A stretch of DNA of 64,000 bases from NCBI GenBank assembly GCA_002007405.1, contig JYIN01000002.1, positions 62,001 to 126,000 of the forward strand, read 5' to 3'. The position numbers and the translations under genes were made by a program. Source of the stretch: Gammaproteobacteria bacterium Gsub (GTDB lineage: Bacteria > Pseudomonadota > Gammaproteobacteria > PS1 > Pseudothioglobaceae). Below the pieces are notes generated by a model. That model was given only the letters and a program-made list of their open reading frames with translations, ran no database searches and had not been told where the DNA came from. Shown here in pieces: positions 38,019-45,764 of this stretch; within the stretch, counting starts at the first letter, position 1, and every line of letters starts with the position of its first letter.

Positions 38019-38315
38019 AAATTGTTTTGCAATTAAGGTCCCCAGAGTCTTTTAGTCTCATTATTGCATCAATTTTCTTATAATAAGGCTGCTGAATGAA
38101 TAACTCAACAGCCTTATAGTATTCTGGATTATAAAAAAATAAGATACCTACATTAAACAACAAAACCCAATAAAAACATAAAAAACCACATAAATTTATA
38201 GAAAAATACACTGGATAGATTTTTTTAATTTATCTAAAAAGAAAACAAGTTTTTATTTTTTTCGATTGTTTTAGGAGTTATATAGTGGTCTTAAATAACA
38301 TCTCAAAACTTTGTT
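38019..38315. other. Intergenic region lipoprotein-pxpC with one inverted repeat
   Basis: The 297-bp stretch has an inverted repeat, ATAAGGCTG (38083-38091) and CAGCCTTAT (38109-38117). It may end the lipoprotein transcript, though no U-run follows in either direction. The remainder is AT-rich with no recognised site. pxpC must have its own promoter here if transcription ends at the hairpin. A short minus-strand open frame in this stretch shows no family features and is not called. Confidence 0.5.
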
Positions 38316-39233
38316 ATGGGCTTTAAGGTTGTTAAATCTGGTTTTCTATCCATAATTCAAGATTATGGTCGCCTAGGCTATGGTGGACAAGGTTTGGTCC
38401 AATCAGGGGTAATGGACGAACATGCTTACGCATGGAGCAATCGCCTGCTTGATAATCATTTTAACGATGCCACAATTGAAATTACTTTTGGTAGTTTTGC
38501 ATTAAAGGCAAAAACAAACACTTTTATTGCAGTTACTGGCGCCGATTTGGATTTTAAAATTAACAACAACCCCGCCTTAATGTGGCGCCATATACAAGTA
38601 AAAAATGGCGATATTCTAACTTGGGATAAACCTAAAAAATATGGTGTGCGTGCTTATTTGGCAGTTAAAGGTGGATTTGATACACAAGTGTTTTTCTCCT
38701 CTAGATCGGTTAATTTACGCGAACACATTGGAGATAAACTCAATAAAGACGACACTCTACCTTGTGCCAGTTTTAATGCCAAGATCCACTGCCCCCCTAC
38801 TCCGGAAAAATACATACCAAACTATAATCAGCCTCTGATTTTAAGATTATTGCCCAGTTACCAATTCAATCAATTTAGTGCTAGCCAACATAATTTATTG
38901 TTTAACCAAAATTACACCATAAGCCATGCCAATGATAGAGTCGGCTGTCGGCTAGATGGTGCGCCAATGAACATTAAAAAATCTACTATGATATCTGAAG
39001 GCATAAGTTACGGTAGCGTAGAAATTGCCACTGACGGGTTGCCAATTATCCTCCTCAAAGACGCCCCTACGATTGGTGGTTATGCAAAAATTGGCACTGT
39101 ATTCTCGCTTGATTTAGCAAAATTAGCACAACGACAGGCAGGCACTAAACTTAGATTTGAAATTATAACCATTCATCAAGCACAAAAAAAACGCCAACAA
39201 TTTAATAACTTTTTTACCATTACCCCACATTAA
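38316..39233 (+). CDS. pxpC: 5-oxoprolinase subunit C (biotin-dependent carboxyltransferase-like, KipA family)
   Basis: The 305-residue protein completes the PxpABC complex. It has the family opening GFLSIIQDYGRLGYGGQGL and GVMDEHAYAWSNRLLDN, then the middle AVTGADLDFKINN and the C-terminal LPIILLKDAPTIGGYAKIGT. It is on the same strand as pxpA and pxpB but separated from pxpB by the coiled-coil lipoprotein gene. No overlapping translational coupling is possible, unlike pxpA-pxpB. The start ATG lacks a strong Shine-Dalgarno. Confidence 0.93.
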   Translation: MGFKVVKSGFLSIIQDYGRLGYGGQGLVQSGVMDEHAYAWSNRLLDNHFNDATIEITFGSFALKAKTNTFIAVTGADLDFKINNNPALMWRHIQVKNGDILTWDKPKKYGVRAYLAVKGGFDTQVFFSSRSVNLREHIGDKLNKDDTLPCASFNAKIHCPPTPEKYIPNYNQPLILRLLPSYQFNQFSASQHNLLFNQNYTISHANDRVGCRLDGAPMNIKKSTMISEGISYGSVEIATDGLPIILLKDAPTIGGYAKIGTVFSLDLAKLAQRQAGTKLRFEIITIHQAQKKRQQFNNFFTITPH

Positions 39234-39263
39234 ACCTGGATTGTTGCAACTACACCCAAAAAT

Positions 39264-39487
39264 CTACTTTAACCTCATGATAAAAGCCGTGCAGGTCAGA
39301 ATAATCAAGATTGATAACAGAAAAAAATAAGCAAAATCAACCCATTTTCGCTATTCAGTGGCACCTCAAAAATCTCTACTTTAACCTCATGATAAAAGCC
39401 GTGCAGGTCAGAATAATCAAGATTGATAACAGAAAAAAATAAGCAAAATCAACCCATTTTCGCTATTCAGTGGCACCTCAAAAATCT
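39264..39487. repeat. Two tandem copies of a 112-bp repeat
   Basis: The unit starting CTACTTTAACCTCATGATAA and ending GGCACCTCAAAAATCT occurs at 39264-39375 and again, virtually identical, at 39376-39487. Identity suggests recent duplication. A diverged copy in inverted orientation lies at 21844-21931. The region codes for nothing evident. It may be a mobile-element remnant family. Confidence 0.85.
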
Positions 39488-39681
39488 TTCACTTTACTGC
39501 ATAGCAAACTCTGTCTATGTATATAGCAAAACCATTTTGCTATCTATAACTTAGTTATTTAGTTTGGGGGTCGGGGAGGAGGTGGCAAAACGCCATAGAT
39601 GGCAAGATGTTCGCTACCTCCCTATATAAACGATAGCGTAATTTTGGTGCCTCCAGCCCAGAGGTGGGTTATTGTTTGTAG
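39488..39681. other. Intergenic region between the 112-bp repeats and the lipoprotein gene
   Basis: Within the 448-bp gap after pxpC (39234-39681), the part beyond the repeats contains a perfect 9-bp hairpin, ATAGCAAAA/TTTTGCTAT (39523-39531 and 39535-39543), and a G-rich patch near 39566-39583 that also pairs as GGAGGTGGC with a later GCTACCTCC. The hairpins may end either pxpC (plus) or the convergent lipoprotein (minus); neither has a clear U-run. Confidence 0.4.
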
Positions 39682-42306
39682 TTAGTTGAATACGCTTACA
39701 TCAATAATTTGCATATTTCCTTGTCCGCGCGAATCACTTAGTATGTTTGTTAAAGGTAGTACACCGCTGGCTACAAATAGGGTGTTACCGTCTGGAGATA
39801 GGGTTACGCCTATTGCGCCTATTAAACGATGATCAGTATCTTTTCTGGTGCTGTAAATCCCAGCTAGGGTAGGATTTTTAGGGTTATTAACATTGATTAC
39901 CCGAACCCCGCTTGTGCGGTCTGCTACAAAAACAACATTGCCTTCTTTTGAGAGCACGACATCTGTGGAATCTGTGGTGGAAATACTAGAAATAATGGCA
40001 GGCGTACTGGGGGTGCTGATATCAATAATATGTAGGCTTGGAATTGATGTTCCCACATTGGTTGTAACAACTGCATTGGTTGTAACATAAGCAGTGTTAC
40101 CATCGGGAGACAATGCAATACTGGTGGCAGAGCCTGAGAGATCTACTGGACCACCCAACAACACAGGGTTCGCAGGGTTGCTAACATCAACAATCTCAAA
40201 ACCATATCGTCCATTGGCTATATAAGCGGTAATACTGCTATCATTAGTTAAGATAACGGCGTCTATTACTTCTGCCGTTGCTGGGACATAGGTGCCGAGC
40301 ACTTCAGGGTCGGGGTTTGCAATATTGAGAATCTCTAAACCTGCTGCAGAACCCGACAGATAGATAGTGTCTGGATTATCTGATATAGAAACATTTTCTA
40401 AATTATTATTATTATTATTATTACCATTACTGTAGTTCCCAGTATAGCGCTTGATATCTGGTGTTGGATCAGTAACAACATCAATAATTTCTAAACCACT
40501 TTGATAGCCTGCTATAAAGGCACGACGACCATCGGCTGATAGAGTTACGCTTGCTGCTGCTGATAGAGGTCCTCCGGTTATCGTCATCGCCACCGCATCA
40601 GATTTGTATGCAGCGGGGTGTGTGCGCTCTACAGGGTTTGTAAGGTCTTCAATGTTAACAAAGTATAAACTAAACTCACCATTATTATCAAATTCTGTTA
40701 TGAAGGCAGTATTACCGTCGTTTGATATAGCAATATCTCCAAGAGTTGTTGCTGTTGCGGTGGGGAAAAATTCACCTTGTGCAAACGAATCACGAAAGGT
40801 TTCAATTCCAAAGAGTGCGGTGCCGCCATTATTTAAGTTGGTCAATATTGCATTTTTATTATCTTGATATTTTTGTGTAAATTTGTCATCGTTAGCAAGT
40901 ATTGGATCAAATGTGATGATATCTAAAATATTAATAACACCATCTGTATTGGTATTTTCAGCAATCACCTGACCAGTTGTGGTCCCAATTAAAGTGTCAA
41001 TATCTGCGGGCATTAAGTTAGGGTTGGTCAATTCTTTTGCCATGAGATCATAGGCGATTTCACTGGCAAAACTAACGCTAAAAATAGCCTCATTACCGAG
41101 TGTTTGAACTGTGCTGCCCTTAACAAAGGCACGCGTAGTCACTGTATTGGTAAGAAGATTACCCTCGTTATCATCATAGCCAATAATACTATTGACCTGA
41201 TATAGATAAAAACTATCCCTCTCTAAACGGCCTTGTTCTTGATGAGTCAAGAAGCTAACAACACCAGTGCTCACATCAACCGTAGGTGAGGTGGAAAATG
41301 ATTGTAGCTCGTAACTAGCATCTGTATTTCTTTTAAAAATTTTCACACTTGCAGGTTCATCTTGCAAACTATCGCCTCGTTGTCCAGATCTGAATTTGGC
41401 GGAACCCTGAATTGTTGCAGGAAGAGGATTGATAGTGATATTAACGGTTGCAGTGCTGGTGCCTGTAACATTGCGTGCGGCGATGGTATATTCAGTTTCA
41501 GTTTGGGTAACACTTGGAGTGCCTGAAATAACACAATTACCCCCTGATAAGGCAACGCTCAACCCCGTGGGCAGTGCGGTGCCAATGCTGCTACACATCG
41601 TAATCGCACCGCCGGTGTTTGTAAAGGTAATATCAATGATTGCCGTATCTACAACGACTGTTTGATCGGTGCCATTAGCAATTATTGGGGCAGAAGGATT
41701 GATAGTGATATTAACGGTTGCAGTGCTGGTGCCTGTAACATTAGTGGCAGTGATGGTGTAGGTAGCAGTCGTAGCAACAGCAAGTGGGGTGCCTGAGATG
41801 GCACCAGTTGCAGTGTTAAATGCTAAACCGTTTGTAATCGCTGGAGTGATTGAATAACTATCAACCGCACCGCCAGTAGAGTTGATTGTAATCGGGTCTA
41901 TGGCAATGCCTACAGTTGCAATAAGGCTGCTAGGATTTGCACTGATGGTAGGGGTAGAAGGATTTATAGTGATAGCAACGCCTACAGCATCTATATCTGT
42001 AGCACTCATCGCCGTTATGACATACTCAGTTCTTGTAGCCACAGTGGTAGGGGTACCTTCAATGGTGCCTGTGGTAGTGCTAAATGATAAACCAGCACTA
42101 ATAACTGGTGTGATTGAGTAACTATCAACCTCACCACCAGATAATACGGTGATTGTTATTGGTTCAATCATAGTGTTTTGGGTTGCTATTAGCTCTGTAA
42201 CACTTGGTGTGATGCTAAGTTTTTCACTTGAAGAATTGCCACTGTTACAAGCAATGAGTGTTAATGCAATAAGTGTTACTGAAAATAATTTGATGAGTTT
42301 GATCAT
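39682..42306 (-). CDS. Lipoprotein with Ig-like repeats and LVIVD-type beta-propeller
   Basis: The 874-residue protein has a lipobox (LIAC, Cys at about 20) after a signal peptide. Three Ig-like (He_PIG-type) domains follow to about residue 300 (each with a GLxFxxxTGxIxGTP element). After about residue 530 come repeats of the form xVLSxDGNTAYVxxxxxGxxIIDVSNPxxP, the LVIVD/beta-propeller pattern. The signature occurs five or six times. The middle has an asparagine run (N7) from an ATT microsatellite at 40402-40422. It is a surface or periplasmic protein, likely adhesive or substrate-binding; function unknown. The ATG has AAGGAGAA upstream. Confidence 0.85.
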   Translation of the reverse strand: MIKLIKLFSVTLIALTLIACNSGNSSSEKLSITPSVTELIATQNTMIEPITITVLSGGEVDSYSITPVISAGLSFSTTTGTIEGTPTTVATRTEYVITAMSATDIDAVGVAITINPSTPTISANPSSLIATVGIAIDPITINSTGGAVDSYSITPAITNGLAFNTATGAISGTPLAVATTATYTITATNVTGTSTATVNITINPSAPIIANGTDQTVVVDTAIIDITFTNTGGAITMCSSIGTALPTGLSVALSGGNCVISGTPSVTQTETEYTIAARNVTGTSTATVNITINPLPATIQGSAKFRSGQRGDSLQDEPASVKIFKRNTDASYELQSFSTSPTVDVSTGVVSFLTHQEQGRLERDSFYLYQVNSIIGYDDNEGNLLTNTVTTRAFVKGSTVQTLGNEAIFSVSFASEIAYDLMAKELTNPNLMPADIDTLIGTTTGQVIAENTNTDGVINILDIITFDPILANDDKFTQKYQDNKNAILTNLNNGGTALFGIETFRDSFAQGEFFPTATATTLGDIAISNDGNTAFITEFDNNGEFSLYFVNIEDLTNPVERTHPAAYKSDAVAMTITGGPLSAAASVTLSADGRRAFIAGYQSGLEIIDVVTDPTPDIKRYTGNYSNGNNNNNNNLENVSISDNPDTIYLSGSAAGLEILNIANPDPEVLGTYVPATAEVIDAVILTNDSSITAYIANGRYGFEIVDVSNPANPVLLGGPVDLSGSATSIALSPDGNTAYVTTNAVVTTNVGTSIPSLHIIDISTPSTPAIISSISTTDSTDVVLSKEGNVVFVADRTSGVRVINVNNPKNPTLAGIYSTRKDTDHRLIGAIGVTLSPDGNTLFVASGVLPLTNILSDSRGQGNMQIIDVSVFN
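40402..40422. repeat. (ATT)7 microsatellite within the lipoprotein gene
   Basis: Seven ATT units (AAT on the coding strand) encode a run of seven asparagines just before the LENVS segment. Length changes would keep the frame, so it could vary the size of a propeller loop without switching the gene off. Confidence 0.8.
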
Positions 42307-42488
42307 GGTTTTCTCCTTTTATAAATTATAATAAAACTACTGAATTTTTCTTGAATTATACCCATCAATATCCAAAACTCTTCTCTAATTGCATAATAAA
42401 ATCATTACTTGTTGGATAAATAAGGCAAAAATTTACTTAGATTTCAGTATAAAATTAAAATCCAATTTTTTTACTACAAAAAAACAAA
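42307..42488. other. Divergent promoter region of the lipoprotein and the motor-like operon
   Basis: These 182 bp must hold the start signals for the lipoprotein (minus) and for the operon at 42489 (plus). The stretch is AT-rich with no clear -10/-35 pair or operator by eye. The lipoprotein side has a strong AAGGAGAA; the operon side has only an A-rich leader and no recognisable Shine-Dalgarno. Confidence 0.4.
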
Positions 42489-43493
42489 ATGTTTAATAAA
42501 ATTTCAATGAATAATTTACTATCTAAATGGACATTTCTTATTGCCAGTATGACCACTTTTGCTTGTTTTGCGTTGCTGGCAATTGGGCATTTGTATTCAA
42601 CTAATATTATTGTTTTCGGCTTTATTTTTGCATTGCCGATTTTGATTGGGTTTTTTGGGAAAAAATACCACAGAGTGGCACTTATGATTAATTTATTAGC
42701 ATTGGCAGCTCTTGTTTTATTGGCATCTATCACAGTATGGCAAAGTGTGCTTTTAGGGCAAACGCTTGATTTATCACTTAATTTATTATTGTTATTATTA
42801 ATTTTAGTGCTAGGCTTGATTTGGCAGCTATTGGCTATTAACATCAGTCAAAATAATGATAATAGGTTAAATGCTCTGGTTTATCGGGCACGAAAAATCC
42901 CCTCAGCACTCATTATGCTGGTAATTGCCCTGGCTTTGAGTGATTTACTTTTGTTACTGCTTTCAATACTACCAGATGGTTTTGCTTATTTTGTAAATAA
43001 AATTATTGGTAGAGGCATTATTCCACCGCTTACAGTAACTTTATTTTTTTGGGGGTTGCTACTGATTGTGAGTAAATATATTATTTTACTGAGTGAAAAA
43101 ATTGAGCATTCAGCAAGTAGAGTTTATTTTGACGCAATTCAAGCTAAAATTGGTAATAGTGAAAAAGATAAAAAATTGGTATTGGATTTATTATGGAACC
43201 AGTTTGAGTCTTTTTACACTCTACCACACTATATTAATTGGGCAATTCCGATTTTAGGATTTATTGGCACGGTATTGGGGATTTCATTGGCAACCGAACA
43301 ATTAGGCTTAGCACTTGGAGATAACAGCACACAAACAGGGCAATTATTATCCTCAGCATTAACCCCGCTGGGGATTGCTTTTGATACTACTTTAGTCGCC
43401 CTATCACTTTCTATTGTGCTAGCTTTATTGCAAACTTTGTTATATCGTTCAGAGGCAAAATATTTAGATAAATTAGAAGAAAAATTTAAATAA
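42489..43493 (+). CDS. MotA/TolQ/ExbB-type proton-channel family protein
   Basis: The 334-residue protein is mainly hydrophobic (about 7-8 segments). Residues 245-325 carry the MotA/ExbB channel signature: WAIPILGFIGTVLGISLA followed by ALTPLGIAFDTTLVALSLSIVLALL, the pair of channel helices of TolQ, ExbB, MotA and ZorA. The N-terminal 200 residues with about six segments are longer than in ExbB and are not recognised. The gene leads an operon of four: the next starts 10 bp downstream and the following two overlap. Family knowledge suggests an ion-driven rotary stator; the identity of the driven partner is inference. Confidence 0.82.
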   Translation: MFNKISMNNLLSKWTFLIASMTTFACFALLAIGHLYSTNIIVFGFIFALPILIGFFGKKYHRVALMINLLALAALVLLASITVWQSVLLGQTLDLSLNLLLLLLILVLGLIWQLLAINISQNNDNRLNALVYRARKIPSALIMLVIALALSDLLLLLLSILPDGFAYFVNKIIGRGIIPPLTVTLFFWGLLLIVSKYIILLSEKIEHSASRVYFDAIQAKIGNSEKDKKLVLDLLWNQFESFYTLPHYINWAIPILGFIGTVLGISLATEQLGLALGDNSTQTGQLLSSALTPLGIAFDTTLVALSLSIVLALLQTLLYRSEAKYLDKLEEKFK

Positions 43494-43503
43494 AACCCTC
43501 ATT

Positions 43504-44028
43504 GTGCCAAAAAAAAGCAAAAAGCTCAGTGCTGAACAAAATAGTTATTTTGATGCCCCAACTGTAGAAATATTCGGTTCAGCACTGGCGTTGTTAATTA
43601 TCGTTTTTATTTTAAGTAACATTGTTATTACCCAAGATATTAAAGCCATGCTTGAACGCTCAACTGAAGGAGCAAAGTTTAATGTTTCATGGGAGAATGG
43701 TGCAGAGGGTTTTGTGGTCATTACCCACACGGATAAATTGCGTATTATTGAGACCAACCAAAGCGTTGCTACTGGTGATATTTGTAAGCCAGACAGTGCA
43801 TTTATTCAATATGTTGAAAAAATTTATAATAACAGCAACAAACAGCAGCTTATTTTTGCCATTACCAAGGGCAGTGTTGCTACTATGGCAGTTGCTAGAG
43901 AATGCCTAAGAGTCCATTATCCTAATCGCACCGTTACAATAGGCTGGATTATTGCCAATCAAGATTTATTATCCACAGTACAGCTAAAAAATTTACCTGA
44001 GCGGATTAAAAAAACCATTAAAAAATGA
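43504..44028 (+). CDS. Single-pass membrane protein, possible ExbD/MotB-type partner 1
   Basis: The 174-residue protein begins with GTG at 43504, 10 bp after the channel gene. A cytosolic stub (KKSKKLSAEQN) leads into YFDAPTVEIFGSALALLIIVFILSN (residues 16-40) with aspartate D17 just before the membrane segment. A periplasmic domain of about 130 residues follows with no OmpA-type peptidoglycan site visible. The single segment after an acidic residue, plus adjacency to a MotA/ExbB protein, suggests the stator partner, though the aspartate is not as centrally placed as in ExbD or MotB. Its stop overlaps the next gene in ATGA. Confidence 0.65.
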   Translation: MPKKSKKLSAEQNSYFDAPTVEIFGSALALLIIVFILSNIVITQDIKAMLERSTEGAKFNVSWENGAEGFVVITHTDKLRIIETNQSVATGDICKPDSAFIQYVEKIYNNSNKQQLIFAITKGSVATMAVARECLRVHYPNRTVTIGWIIANQDLLSTVQLKNLPERIKKTIKK

Positions 44029-45764
44029 GGAATCAAAGCAAAAAACTGTTTAAAAAAAGCAGTGTTGTATTGGCGGATATTTTGGCGAATAGTATTGCGG
44101 TTATTTTAATCCTTATTATTATCAGCTTAGATTTTGAACAGAAAAAAGCCCAACAAGAGCGTGAAGAAAACGCTGATATTACCACTATTTTGGCGCGACA
44201 AATTGCCAATAATATAGTATTTAACGACTTGCCCTCTACCCCCCCTGCTTATTTGCATGATTATAAAAGTTGCAAAATTGCACATGATTGTCAGCCAATG
44301 CTATATCCCATTATTGAGATTTATGATGGCTATGTGCGGATTGTCAAAAACAATCATAAAATTTATCGCAGTGAATTATTAAAGCCTAACAATATTTTAG
44401 ACAGATATTTAAAAACCCTGAGTCCTCAACAATCTCAAAATATTCGCATTGATATTCACGGAGTGGGTGAATATTATTTGGCACTCTCAATTCTAAAAGA
44501 TAATAATATTAAACCAAGACATTGGCATTATCTGGGGGAAAAGGTGGCAGGCATTAGGGGGGCAGTTTTGGGTGATGACCGCGTTATTGGGGAAAAAACA
44601 AAGGAAGACAGTGATGCAAATAGTGATGATAATCAAGATATTAGCACTTTAGATAAAATAGGAGATCGGCCCTTAAGTAGTAACTTAGATGCCTCAAACA
44701 ATATTGCAGAATTGAGTTTTAATCCAATAGAATACGACAGTTTATTGCCGATTGAAGAAGATGGCAATCGTCTATTACCCGCAGAATCAGAAAAGCCCAC
44801 ACAAGATACTGAAAATGCTACATCAAACCAGCCTTCAAGCCAGCCCAATGCACCACCGGGGCTGAGTCATTCACAAGTGATGGCGTTATTTGAGACTTAC
44901 AAAAAAGCACAACAACCATCTCAATCGCCTAATATAGGCACTGGTGAGGGTAGGCGTAGTTACCAATCAAAAATCCATATTCCTAATTTTGAATCAAACC
45001 CCTATCATGATAATGGAGGAGGGCAAAGTTTAGAAATCAAAAAATACCGACCGCTGATTTTGACGCATTTATTTAATATTTTGCAATTAGCAAATCAGAA
45101 TCAAGGTTTTGATTTTTCTCTAAAAGACAAAAATAAATTAGATAAAATCTTTGCAGATACGCCATTAGATCAGCATCCGCAAGCGGAAATTATCCACCAA
45201 TTAGCAGCCGATTTAGACGAGATAACCCACCCCGAGACTGCAGAAAATCGCCTATTAGGACCAATGATTAACGCTAATTTAAATGCTAATTTACTGCAAT
45301 TAGAAACAAACACCATTTTGCCACCCGTATCATTACATTTAGCCTTCAAAACTCCCCATCTATTACAACTTAAAAATAATAAAATGCTAAATATTGAATT
45401 ATTGATGCGACTTTATCCAACTTTATTTAAAGGTGAATTTTTAAAAGATACTGGTCTTAGTGTATTAATCCATCCTGAACAACTTAAGCCAACAAACCCT
45501 AACCCAAGATGGATAGCGATTGCTATTTTTGATACCCTGTTAGAGAATATTGGGTTGGGATTCATCTATGCCAGTATTATAGATAATAAACTCCTTATCA
45601 ATACTGAAGTCAATCAAATAAAAATCAATGATTTACCCGTTTACCAAATTCAAATCAAGCAAGGTAGTCTCCAAAATTACCGTTATTCTTTAATAATGTG
45701 GCTATTTGGGTTAGTATTTATTATTGCCTTGCTGGCGAAACCATGGCGGCATAGAAAATGGTAA
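44025..45764 (+). CDS. Two-segment membrane protein with disordered middle, possible MotB/GldM-like partner 2
   Basis: The 579-residue protein starts in the stop of the preceding gene (ATGA). The first membrane segment (residues 14-36, VLADILANSIAVILILIII) has an aspartate, D18, in the ADILAN position, reminiscent of the ADFM of MotB. A long exported part follows: a folded domain to about 190, a low-complexity Ser/Pro/Asn/Gln region (about 190-310), and another domain to about 550. A second segment (YSLIMWLFGLVFIIALLAKP) lies at the C-terminus. No known domain was recognised. The start codon of the FGE-like gene lies 7 bp inside its end. Confidence 0.65.
   Translation: MRNQSKKLFKKSSVVLADILANSIAVILILIIISLDFEQKKAQQEREENADITTILARQIANNIVFNDLPSTPPAYLHDYKSCKIAHDCQPMLYPIIEIYDGYVRIVKNNHKIYRSELLKPNNILDRYLKTLSPQQSQNIRIDIHGVGEYYLALSILKDNNIKPRHWHYLGEKVAGIRGAVLGDDRVIGEKTKEDSDANSDDNQDISTLDKIGDRPLSSNLDASNNIAELSFNPIEYDSLLPIEEDGNRLLPAESEKPTQDTENATSNQPSSQPNAPPGLSHSQVMALFETYKKAQQPSQSPNIGTGEGRRSYQSKIHIPNFESNPYHDNGGGQSLEIKKYRPLILTHLFNILQLANQNQGFDFSLKDKNKLDKIFADTPLDQHPQAEIIHQLAADLDEITHPETAENRLLGPMINANLNANLLQLETNTILPPVSLHLAFKTPHLLQLKNNKMLNIELLMRLYPTLFKGEFLKDTGLSVLIHPEQLKPTNPNPRWIAIAIFDTLLENIGLGFIYASIIDNKLLINTEVNQIKINDLPVYQIQIKQGSLQNYRYSLIMWLFGLVFIIALLAKPWRHRKW

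Noticed and set aside
39566-39583. G-quadruplex candidate
   Set aside because: Only two of the G-runs reach three or more bases; the others are GG pairs, so a stable three-tetrad structure is not supported.
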